Assembly (NCBI GenBank): GCA_023423675.1
Contig: JAFAFD010000270.1
Span: 1-5,110 of the forward strand
DNA length: 5,110 nt
Direction: 5' to 3'
Origin: Pseudomonadota bacterium
Lineage (GTDB): Bacteria; Pseudomonadota; Gammaproteobacteria; Xanthomonadales; Xanthomonadaceae
The position numbers were made by a program, and so were the translations under genes. The notes under the pieces were generated by a model. That model saw nothing but the letters and a program-made list of their open reading frames with translations, ran no database searches and was not told the origin of the DNA. Position 1 is the first letter of the stretch, and every line of letters starts with the position of its first letter. Positions 1-5,110 of this stretch are shown here, one piece after another.

Positions 1-916
1 TGGGGCCGGCGGCCTGGCCCTGCAGCACGTTCTGGCAGCCCGGCGCGGCTTCCTGCACGCGGCGGCCGGTGACCGGATCGAAGGCGAAGTAGGTGCCCGG
101 ATTGAACTGGCCCGGCTTGCTGCCCACACCCAGGCGCAGTCCGCTGAGGTAATTGGGGTTGTTGACGTAGTACTGGCTGGGGCGCTTGTCGTAGAAATCG
201 CTGAGCGGAATCGCGTCGCGGCGGTACATGTTCACCGCGCCATAGACGTTGAAGCGGTTCTCGGTCAGGTCACCGAAGCCGGCGGTGATGCTGGCCTGGC
301 GCTCGCCGTAGGAATCGATGCGCGAGGAGGTGTCGTTGGTGAAGTTGATTTCCGCGCCCTGGAAGTTGCGCTTGGTGATCACGTTGATGACGCCGGCCAC
401 CGCATCGGTGCCGTACACCGCCGAGGCGCCGTCGGTCAGCACTTCCATGCGCTCGATGGCCGCGGCCGGGATCGCATCGATGTTGACGAACTGGGTCTGG
501 AAGCCCGCCGGTGCGCCGTAGTACGACAGGCGACGGCCGTTCAACAGCACCAGCGTGCCCTGCGCGCCGAGGCCACGCAGGTTGGCCTGCGAGGCGCCGT
601 CCGAACCGGTGAACAGCGAGCGCGAATCCTGCTGCGCGGGTCGCGCGGCCGGCAGGTTGTCCAGCACCTGCAGCAGCGTGCGCGCACCCATGTTCTGGAT
701 GTCCTGCTTGCTGATCACCTGCACCGGCGATGCGGTTTCGACATCGGTGCGGCGGATGTTGGAGCCGGTGACCTCGATGCGGGCCAGGTCGGTGGCGTTG
801 TCCTTGCTGTCCTGGGCGGCAGCAGGCAGGGCGATCGACAGCAGCACGCCGGCGATGGCCAGCGACAGCGGGGCGAAGGAACGACAGGGCGGACGGGGGT
901 GGCGTGCGGGCAACAT
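1..916 (-). CDS. TonB-dependent outer-membrane receptor, N-terminal part (runs off the left edge)
   Basis: This is the first 305 codons of a TonB-dependent receptor; the C-terminal end and most of the beta-barrel lie outside the window. Such receptors import scarce substrates, including oligosaccharides, across the outer membrane using TonB/ExbBD energy. Residues 1-35 read as a signal peptide: a basic Arg-containing start, a hydrophobic core at about 17-31, and a PAAAQD cleavage region. Residues 45-56 (ARIEVTGSNIRR) are the usual lead-in to the plug. The plug spans about 60-183 and carries the hallmark stretches LRGLGAQGTLVLLNGRR (113-129) and VLTDGASAVYGTDAVAGVIN (159-178). Barrel sequence with paired tyrosines (SQYYVNNPNY) follows. 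The ATG at 916 has an AGGAGAG ribosome-binding site 7 bases upstream. The gene lies 131 bases downstream of the GH31 hydrolase stop on the same strand, so co-transcription and a glycan substrate are likely, though the substrate itself cannot be read from the sequence. I am confident of the family and unsure of the ligand. Confidence 0.93.
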   Translation of the reverse strand, partial: MLPARHPRPPCRSFAPLSLAIAGVLLSIALPAAAQDSKDNATDLARIEVTGSNIRRTDVETASPVQVISKQDIQNMGARTLLQVLDNLPAARPAQQDSRSLFTGSDGASQANLRGLGAQGTLVLLNGRRLSYYGAPAGFQTQFVNIDAIPAAAIERMEVLTDGASAVYGTDAVAGVINVITKRNFQGAEINFTNDTSSRIDSYGERQASITAGFGDLTENRFNVYGAVNMYRRDAIPLSDFYDKRPSQYYVNNPNYLSGLRLGVGSKPGQFNPGTYFAFDPVTGRRVQEAAPGCQNVLQGQAAGP

Positions 917-923
917 CGGGGTT

Positions 924-930
924 CTCTCCT
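924..930 (-). promoter_or_regulatory. Ribosome-binding site of the TonB-dependent receptor
   Basis: On the minus strand the sequence AGGAGAG lies 7 bases upstream of the ATG at 916. It is a strong Shine-Dalgarno match with good spacing and fixes the receptor start. Confidence 0.8.
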
Positions 931-990
931 GGCAGGGGTGCGCGGCGGGTGGGCGGCGCGAAAGCGATTGGCGGGCAAAACGCTCCCGGG

Positions 991-1010
991 CCACGGCTCT
1001 GGAGCCATGG
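991..1010 (-). repeat. Inverted repeat (hairpin) between the hydrolase and receptor genes
   Basis: The 20 bases form a near-perfect inverted repeat (CCATGGCTC / GAGCCGTGG on the minus strand, with one G-T wobble and a very short loop). In the transcript it would begin 37 bases after the GH31 stop. A TTTT run follows only after a 10-base GC-rich spacer (977-980), so it is not a standard intrinsic terminator. It could be a weak or partial terminator, or a 3'-end stabilising hairpin that lowers receptor expression relative to the hydrolase, or it may have no function. The rest of the 917-1047 gap is GC-rich and shows no clear promoter. Confidence 0.35.
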
Positions 1011-1047
1011 TCGGAATGGGCGGGGGAGGAGCGGTGTTACGTGGGGG

Positions 1048-4000
1048 TCATGGGGCGACGATGCTGGCGGAGTCGCCCTCCTGGCCGATCAGCACGGCGT
1101 TGGCCCAGTTGGCGCAGACCTGGGCGGGTTGGCTGCCCTGCGCACCCAGCGTGCGCAGGCTCAGGGTGGAAAGACCACGGATGTCCAGTTCCGGCTTGAC
1201 CACGCCAGGTGCCTTCACCAGCCCGCTGTCGTACAGCAGACGGCCGTCGCCCCAGACCTGGAACTGCAGCCCCCCGGCGGTGCGGCAGGCATCGTCGATG
1301 CCAAGATCGGCGCGCAGCAGGTTCCAACCGCCCTGCAGGCGCAGGTCGATGCGGCTGTTGCCACCGACACCCAGGCCCCGGCGGAACTGCAGGCCGTTCA
1401 TGCGCAGGCCGGCGTCGCCACGGAAGGACTGGTCGGCGCGGACCTGGCTGGCCAGCGCGGCCGGCACCGGCAGCTCGGAGAGATACTGCTGCCGGGCCGG
1501 TCGCTCCGGTTCCTGGTGTTCGAGGATGTGGAAGGTGGACAGCGCGATCGGGCCGACATCGCGCGGCTGCAGTGCATCGAATGCGCGGGCGCTGCCCTGT
1601 GCGGCGGTGACCATCGGATCGGTGCTGCTGGCGCCGTCGCCCTCGGGGTTCTGCACGCTCAGCACGCGGAAGCGCAGCAGGCGGCCGGCATGGGCCGGGA
1701 AGTCGATGCGCTGCACGCCTTCCTTCAACTGCAGGCGGCCACGCGCGATGGGTTCGCCCCACTCGCCATTGCTGTCGCCCAGGTAGACCTCGTAGTCGCG
1801 CACCTGGCCGTGCTTCCAGTTCTTGTCGTTACGCGGGGCGATCTCGATGCCGTCGATCATCTTCCGCTCGCCGAAGCCGACCACCCACTCATGCGCACCG
1901 GTACGCACGGCCTGGTTGCGCACGCTGCGGAACCAGGTGTTGGGCTCATCGTCGAAGGCATTTTCCAGCGCGTGGCCCGGTTCTTCGGCCGGGCGGTTGA
2001 CCACCAGCAGGCTGTCGGCCGGCAGTTCGCGACCCAGTACCGGTGCGGCCGGGAAGGCATCATCGGCGGCTGCGGCAGCGACCGCGAAGTCCAGCTGCAG
2101 CTGCAGCGGCTGGCGGATGTCCTGCGTGGCCGTGCGCACATGCAGCGTGCCGCGGCGATCCTTGGCATCGAAGTACCAGCCCTCGGGTGCGCTGTTGAAC
2201 GCGGCCGCATCGGCCAGCGCCGGCAGCGCGCGGCCACCAGCCTGTACCGCGCGCGGCGCCTGGCGGCTGAGCACGCGCAGGCCGTAGCGGCGCTGTGCCA
2301 GCTGGCCGTTGTAGCTGCCCTGCACCGCATCGATCTGCACCTGCACCGGGCCACTGCCCTGTGCCGGCGCCTGCACGCGCACGACCTGCGTGCTCGATTC
2401 GCCCTTCTGGTAGCGGCGCGTCGTGCCGTCATCTTCGTAGAGCGTGTACTGCGCATTGCCCTGCGGGTACAGGTCGAACGTCACTTCATCCAGGGGCTTC
2501 TCGCCGTCGAACAGCATCGACGGGTACATCGGCAGGATGGCACCGGCACGCACGAACACGGGCAGCGTGGCCAGGTCCACCTGGCGGTCGAGCTGGCGAC
2601 CCTCGGCACCGGCCTGCACGCGGCGGCCATCCCAGTAGTCGATCCAGCCACCGGCGGGCAGATGGATGTCGCGGCGCCAGCCACGGCTGGCCGCCTGGCT
2701 GCGGTACACCGGCGCCACCAGCAGGTCGCGGCCGAGCAGGAACTGGTATTTGTAGGTTTCATCCTGCGCATGCGGGTCGCGCGGGTTGTCCCACATCAGG
2801 CCACGCACTGGCGGCGCGCCGGTCTGCGCGGCCTCGTGCACCAGCCCGTACATGTACGGGGTCAGGCGCATCTTCAACTTCAGGTAATCGCGGTTGATGC
2901 TGCGGTAGGGCTCGTCGTACCACCACGGGTGCTTGCGCGCGTTCGACGACCAGCCGCTCATGCCCATCAGCACGGGGGTGAACGCCTTCCACTGCAGGTC
3001 GCGGGTGAAGGTTTCGGCGCTGCCGCCGAAGATCGCATCGACGTCGCCACTGGCGTAGGCCATGCCGGACAGGCCCGAGCCGATGAGGGTGGGAATGTGC
3101 CAGCGGATGTAATCCCAACTGCTGCTCTGGTCGCCGGTCCAGGCCACCGCGTAACGCTGGATGCCGGCCCAGCCCATCACCGTCCACAGGAAGGGGCGCG
3201 AATCGGAGTTGTCGAGGATGCCGTTGAAGGCCTGGCGGTTGGCATCCATCGCGAACTGGTAGCCCTTGCCGGTCCAGGCCACGTCGAGCTTCTGCACGCG
3301 GCTGCCGGCCTTGCCCACTTCCCAGGCGATCTTGTCCACGCCGTTCTCGGTCCACAGGCCGGTACGGAAGCCATATTTCGCCAGCCCCTGCACGGTCTCC
3401 GGCAGCTTCTGGTAGCCGCAGCCGTAGCCATCGTTGGGCAGGATCCAGCCACCGGGCATGTCATGTTCGCGGTACTGCCTGGCCACGCTGTCGATCACAT
3501 CCGGCGTGGTGCCGGTCGGGCCGTCGCTCCAGCCCTCGGGCACGGTGCCGGGCTTTTTGCTGTTGTCGCCGTCGTTGTAGCAGTCGGCATCGCCGTAGGA
3601 CAGCGCCCAGCGCGCGACCATGTTCGGGCGGCCGGTCAGCTGGGTGTAGCGTTCGATCAGCTTCGGCAGGTCGGCACCGACAAAGTAGTAGGCATCGAAG
3701 CGGTCTTCGCGGTGCAGCAGGGTGGCCTGGTCGGCCTGGCGCAGGTCGTAGCTGCCATCGCTCCAGGTGTTGCGCAGCATGCCCCAGCCACGGCTGCTGA
3801 GCAGCATCGGCGCCGGACTCGGGCGATCACCTTCCTCCCAGCCGCCGGAGTAGGACACCTCCAGCTCGCGGCCCTTGAACTGGTAGCGGCCGTTCTGCTG
3901 GCCACCGCCGAAGTAGCCTTCATCGGCCTGCGAAGAAAGCACCTGCACGCTCTGCGTGGCGTCCAGATCCAGCGGCTGCAGTTCCTGCCACAGCGCGGTG

Positions 4001-4407
4001 GGCTGGCCGTTGTCCAGCCGCTCCAGGCGCAGGCGCAGCGGCTGGCGCTGCACGTGCAGCACCAGCGCAGCGGTACGCACGCGGATTTCCTGCGCGTCTT
4101 CTTCCAGCTGCGCCTGCACGTTCGCCTTGGGCTGTGGCAGCACGATGGGCGCGGCCTTGTCGCCGGCCCCGGTCAGGGTGCCCTTGCGGCCGGCCTGCAC
4201 GCGGATGATGTCCGCGGCCGGCAGTTCGATGCGGATGCGCGCGCCGCTGTCGGTCTGCAGATCCCAGCCCTGCACGCCGTCACGGCTGTCACTGGCGCTG
4301 ACCGAACGCAGGTTGCCGACCGGCTCGGCCTGGGCCGGTGTCGCTGCCAGCATCAATGCCGGCAGCAGGGCCAGCAACATCGGCGAGCGACGAATGCGGT
4401 TCTCCAC
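1048..4407 (-). CDS. Secreted multidomain GH31 glycoside hydrolase, probable alpha-N-acetylgalactosaminidase, with F5/8-type C and NPCBM domains
   Basis: A 1119-residue protein (numbered from the GTG at 4407). A signal peptide is clear: RIRR, then the hydrophobic MLLALLPALMLAA and cleavage after AQA at about 27, so the enzyme works in the periplasm or outside. The order is an N-terminal beta-sandwich (about 30-255), a GH31 TIM barrel (about 262-540, opening with RWALSYGDADCYN), C-terminal beta-domains including a DUF5110-like stretch (about 615-690), a coagulation-factor 5/8 type C (CBM32-like) module (about 800-925; ENAFDDEPNTWFRS) and an NPCBM module (about 968-1108; FQVWGDGRLLYDSG). Asp375 in KLDVAWTG is the predicted nucleophile and Asp426 in AWTGDQSSSWDYIRW the predicted acid/base. 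Classical GH31 enzymes have a WxDMNE-type nucleophile motif; the DVAWTG form instead recalls the alpha-N-acetylgalactosaminidase subfamily (GH31_18), as does the accessory-module architecture. That specificity is inferred from memory of the family and from the divergent agaS gene; another alpha-galactoside or alpha-glucoside activity is possible. GTG 4407 was chosen because GGGAG lies 5 bases upstream and it gives a normal signal peptide; TTG 4419 and ATG 4380 are alternatives. Confidence 0.93.
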   Translation of the reverse strand: MENRIRRSPMLLALLPALMLAATPAQAEPVGNLRSVSASDSRDGVQGWDLQTDSGARIRIELPAADIIRVQAGRKGTLTGAGDKAAPIVLPQPKANVQAQLEEDAQEIRVRTAALVLHVQRQPLRLRLERLDNGQPTALWQELQPLDLDATQSVQVLSSQADEGYFGGGQQNGRYQFKGRELEVSYSGGWEEGDRPSPAPMLLSSRGWGMLRNTWSDGSYDLRQADQATLLHREDRFDAYYFVGADLPKLIERYTQLTGRPNMVARWALSYGDADCYNDGDNSKKPGTVPEGWSDGPTGTTPDVIDSVARQYREHDMPGGWILPNDGYGCGYQKLPETVQGLAKYGFRTGLWTENGVDKIAWEVGKAGSRVQKLDVAWTGKGYQFAMDANRQAFNGILDNSDSRPFLWTVMGWAGIQRYAVAWTGDQSSSWDYIRWHIPTLIGSGLSGMAYASGDVDAIFGGSAETFTRDLQWKAFTPVLMGMSGWSSNARKHPWWYDEPYRSINRDYLKLKMRLTPYMYGLVHEAAQTGAPPVRGLMWDNPRDPHAQDETYKYQFLLGRDLLVAPVYRSQAASRGWRRDIHLPAGGWIDYWDGRRVQAGAEGRQLDRQVDLATLPVFVRAGAILPMYPSMLFDGEKPLDEVTFDLYPQGNAQYTLYEDDGTTRRYQKGESSTQVVRVQAPAQGSGPVQVQIDAVQGSYNGQLAQRRYGLRVLSRQAPRAVQAGGRALPALADAAAFNSAPEGWYFDAKDRRGTLHVRTATQDIRQPLQLQLDFAVAAAAADDAFPAAPVLGRELPADSLLVVNRPAEEPGHALENAFDDEPNTWFRSVRNQAVRTGAHEWVVGFGERKMIDGIEIAPRNDKNWKHGQVRDYEVYLGDSNGEWGEPIARGRLQLKEGVQRIDFPAHAGRLLRFRVLSVQNPEGDGASSTDPMVTAAQGSARAFDALQPRDVGPIALSTFHILEHQEPERPARQQYLSELPVPAALASQVRADQSFRGDAGLRMNGLQFRRGLGVGGNSRIDLRLQGGWNLLRADLGIDDACRTAGGLQFQVWGDGRLLYDSGLVKAPGVVKPELDIRGLSTLSLRTLGAQGSQPAQVCANWANAVLIGQEGDSASIVAP

Positions 4408-4412
4408 ACGAA

Positions 4413-4417
4413 CTCCC
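4413..4417 (-). promoter_or_regulatory. Ribosome-binding site favouring the GTG start of the GH31 gene
   Basis: On the minus strand GGGAG sits 5 bases before the GTG at 4407. The TTG at 4419 overlaps this site, so it cannot use it, and the ATG at 4380 has no purine-rich sequence at suitable distance and would trim the basic end of the signal peptide. The site therefore decides for GTG 4407. Confidence 0.65.
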
Positions 4418-4455
4418 AACCCGTTTACCGGGCGTTTCGAAAGCAGTTGCGGCCG

Positions 4456-4485
4456 ACTCTAGGGCAGTGATTCGAAAGATGTCAA
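4456..4485 (-). promoter_or_regulatory. Sigma70-like promoter of the GH31 gene
   Basis: On the minus strand a perfect -35 box TTGACA (4485-4480) is followed after 18 bases by TAGAGT (4461-4456), a 4 of 6 match to the -10 consensus. Transcription would start near 4449, leaving a leader of about 42 bases before GTG 4407. Upstream of the -35 box lies a conspicuously AT-rich stretch (about 4486-4522, including TATATTTTATT), which could act as an UP element. A TTCGAAAG motif (4471-4478) lies between the two boxes and another (4436-4443) just downstream of the predicted start, where a bound repressor would block transcription. Confidence 0.6.
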
Positions 4486-4550
4486 TAAACTGAAAGGAAA
4501 AAGGAAGATATATTTTATTGAAACGAAAGTTGTTGCGGCGCAATACTTTG

Positions 4551-4564
4551 TGTAAGCGCTTGCA
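4551..4564. promoter_or_regulatory. LacI-family-like palindromic operator
   Basis: TGTAAGCGCTTGCA is a 14-base palindrome with one mismatched pair and a perfect AAGCGCTT core centred on CG, the usual form of LacI/GalR-family operators. It lies midway between the two divergent starts (centre about 150 bases from GTG 4407 and 173 from ATG 4731) and about 65 bases upstream of the GH31 -35 box. A regulator could control both genes from here, either as a repressor of an undefined agaS promoter starting nearby or by looping. NagR-type LacI regulators govern amino-sugar genes in Xanthomonadaceae, but the known NagR consensus as I recall it differs in the flanks, so the regulator's identity is open. 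Confidence 0.45.
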
Positions 4565-4719
4565 ACCCCCTGTTAAGCATTGTGCGATACGGCATCCGGC
4601 CGATTCTTGCGTTTCGCGATCGACGCCATAAAGGGTAAGTCAGCTCAGCCCATTTCTTTCTTTTTGCTTTCGATGTTTGACATTTCGAAAGAAAACGCTG
4701 ATGGTGCGCTGGCCCAACT

Positions 4720-4723
4720 GGAA
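4720..4723 (+). promoter_or_regulatory. Weak ribosome-binding site that tips the agaS start to ATG 4731
   Basis: GGAA lies 7 bases before the ATG at 4731. The alternative in-frame ATG at 4701 has only an A-rich GAAAGAAAA upstream, with no GGA, GAG or AGG core. The in-frame stop at 4629-4631 rules out a much earlier start. The evidence is modest. Confidence 0.35.
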
Positions 4724-4730
4724 CCTCCGA

Positions 4731-5110
4731 ATGGACGTCACCCTGCTTTCCGATGTGTCCGCCTGGCAGCGCCGCGGCGGAGCCGATACCGCTACCGAAA
4801 TCGCCCAGCAGCCCGCGCTGTGGGAAGCCTTGGCGCAGGACCTGTCGCGTGCCCGCGACCGCCTGCAGGCCTTCCTCGGCGACAGCCTGAACGCCCCCAA
4901 CCAGCGCGTGCTGTTCACCGGCGCCGGCAGCTCCGGCTTCATCGCCGAGATGGTGGCCGATGCGATCAATGCGCAGTGGCCGGCCGAGGTGCGCGTGGTG
5001 CATACCACCAGCCTGCTGACCCACCCGGCGCTGTACCTGCAGCGCGACCGCCCCACCCTGCTGGTGTCGTTCGGCCGCAGCGGTTCCAGCCCGGAAAGCG
5101 TGGCCGCGGT
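4731..5110 (+). CDS. agaS: AgaS-type SIS-domain sugar-phosphate isomerase/deaminase, N-terminal part (runs off the right edge)
   Basis: The first 126 codons of a SIS-domain protein are present. AgaS enzymes convert galactosamine-6-phosphate to tagatose-6-phosphate with release of ammonia in the cytoplasmic GalNAc/galactosamine pathway. The sequence matches the remembered pattern of E. coli AgaS along its length: an N-terminal helix with EIAQQPALW (against EIRHQPRAW in E. coli), the first SIS phosphosugar-binding segment LFTGAGSSGFIAEMVAD (61-77), HTTSLLTHPALYL (91-103), and the second segment LLVSFGRSGSSPESVAA (110-126). NagB-II-type glucosamine-6-phosphate deaminases, also SIS proteins, usually have an ARGSSDHA-like loop instead of TGAGSSGF, which favours AgaS. 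About two thirds of the protein (AgaS is usually near 380 residues) lies beyond the window. ATG 4701 would add ten residues (starting MVRWPNWNLR); 4731 brings the N-terminus closer to the E. coli length. The gene diverges from the GH31 hydrolase, which supports an amino-sugar role. The family is secure; the exact substrate is inferred. Confidence 0.88.
   Translation, partial: MDVTLLSDVSAWQRRGGADTATEIAQQPALWEALAQDLSRARDRLQAFLGDSLNAPNQRVLFTGAGSSGFIAEMVADAINAQWPAEVRVVHTTSLLTHPALYLQRDRPTLLVSFGRSGSSPESVAA

Larger units (their letters stand above)
4435..4691. repeat. Cluster of TTTCG / CGAAA motifs, candidate DeoR (AgaR-like) operators
   Basis: The divergent region holds repeated TTTCG pentamers on one or both strands: TTTCGAAAG at 4435-4443, TTCGAAAG at 4471-4478, GAAACGAAAG at 4520-4529 (CTTTCGTTTC on the minus strand), TTTCG at 4612-4616, CTTTCGA at 4667-4673 and TTTCGAAAG at 4683-4691. 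Two copies bracket the GH31 promoter elements and the last lies just before agaS. DeoR-family repressors, including E. coli AgaR of GalNAc/galactosamine metabolism, recognise operators built from repeated TTTCRTTTY-type units. The minus-strand sequence AACTTTCGTTTCA at 4519-4531 fits that pattern well. The repeats are seen directly; the regulator is inferred, and no such gene lies in the window. Confidence 0.45.

Noticed and set aside
555..1199. Plus-strand frame of 214 codons across the receptor start and the intergenic gap
   Set aside because: It is antisense to a clear TonB-receptor plug and signal peptide, has no recognisable motif, and extends into unrelated GH31 antisense sequence.
4408..4419. 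TTG at 4419 as the GH31 start
   Set aside because: TTG is rare, it overlaps the GGGAG site that serves GTG 4407, and it adds only four residues before a normal signal peptide.
904..4470. A 1188-codon plus-strand open frame antisense to almost the entire GH31 gene
   Set aside because: Its translation is low-complexity, rich in Ala, Gly, Arg, Gln and His, with no recognisable domain, whereas the minus strand carries a clear signal peptide, catalytic motifs and binding modules. Long antisense frames are expected opposite GC-rich genes with strong third-position bias.
4579..4596. Possible CRP/Clp half-site TGTGC near 4581
   Set aside because: The second half-site does not match TCACA; the similarity is too weak to support a call.
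4677..4705. TTGACA at 4677-4682 as the -35 box of an agaS promoter
   Set aside because: The -10 position (about 4700-4706) reads GATGGT or similar, a poor match, and the start would fall after ATG 4701. It would only be workable with translation from 4731, so it was not called as a feature.
4515..5024. Minus-strand frame of 169 codons over the agaS start and the divergent control region
   Set aside because: It lies opposite the well-matched SIS-domain gene and continues through the AT-rich promoter region; no domain is recognisable.
4673..5110. Alternative plus-strand frame starting at ATG 4673 (MFDISKENADG...), open to the right edge
   Set aside because: After about 25 codons it becomes Arg/Pro/Ala-rich shadow sequence, while the overlapping frame carries both SIS motifs. 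The opening looks plausible by chance only.

Overview
The window looks like chromosomal DNA of a GC-rich gammaproteobacterium, most likely Xanthomonadaceae (Stenotrophomonas- or Xanthomonas-like). The reasons are strongly GC-ending codon use, a TonB-dependent receptor of the kind common in that family, and an overall carbohydrate-scavenging layout. The assignment comes from reading the sequence; no database search was run.

There are three genes around one divergent control region. On the minus strand, reading right to left, come a large secreted multidomain glycoside hydrolase of family GH31 (GTG start at 4407, stop at 1048) and, after a 131-base gap, the first 305 codons of a TonB-dependent outer-membrane receptor (start at 916, running off the left edge). 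On the plus strand, starting at 4731 (or 4701) and running off the right edge, is the N-terminal part of an AgaS-type SIS-domain sugar-phosphate isomerase/deaminase. The sequence between the divergent genes is much more AT-rich than its surroundings. It holds a good sigma70-like promoter for the hydrolase, a LacI-family-like palindrome in the middle, and a cluster of TTTCG/CGAAA motifs, including two copies of TTTCGAAAG, that resemble DeoR/AgaR-type operators.

The combination suggests an amino-sugar locus, most simply one for N-acetylgalactosamine (GalNAc). The receptor would import glycans or glycosides across the outer membrane. The GH31 enzyme, whose active-site context resembles the alpha-N-acetylgalactosaminidase branch of GH31 rather than classical alpha-glucosidases, would release alpha-linked GalNAc or a related sugar in the periplasm or outside the cell. 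AgaS would act on galactosamine-6-phosphate in the cytoplasm. Transporter, kinase, deacetylase and regulator are not in the window and would be expected nearby. The GalNAc assignment is an inference from family features plus gene context.

No rRNA, tRNA, CRISPR array, insertion sequence or phage feature was seen. Very long antisense reading frames, one covering nearly the whole hydrolase gene, are explained as GC-skewed shadows.
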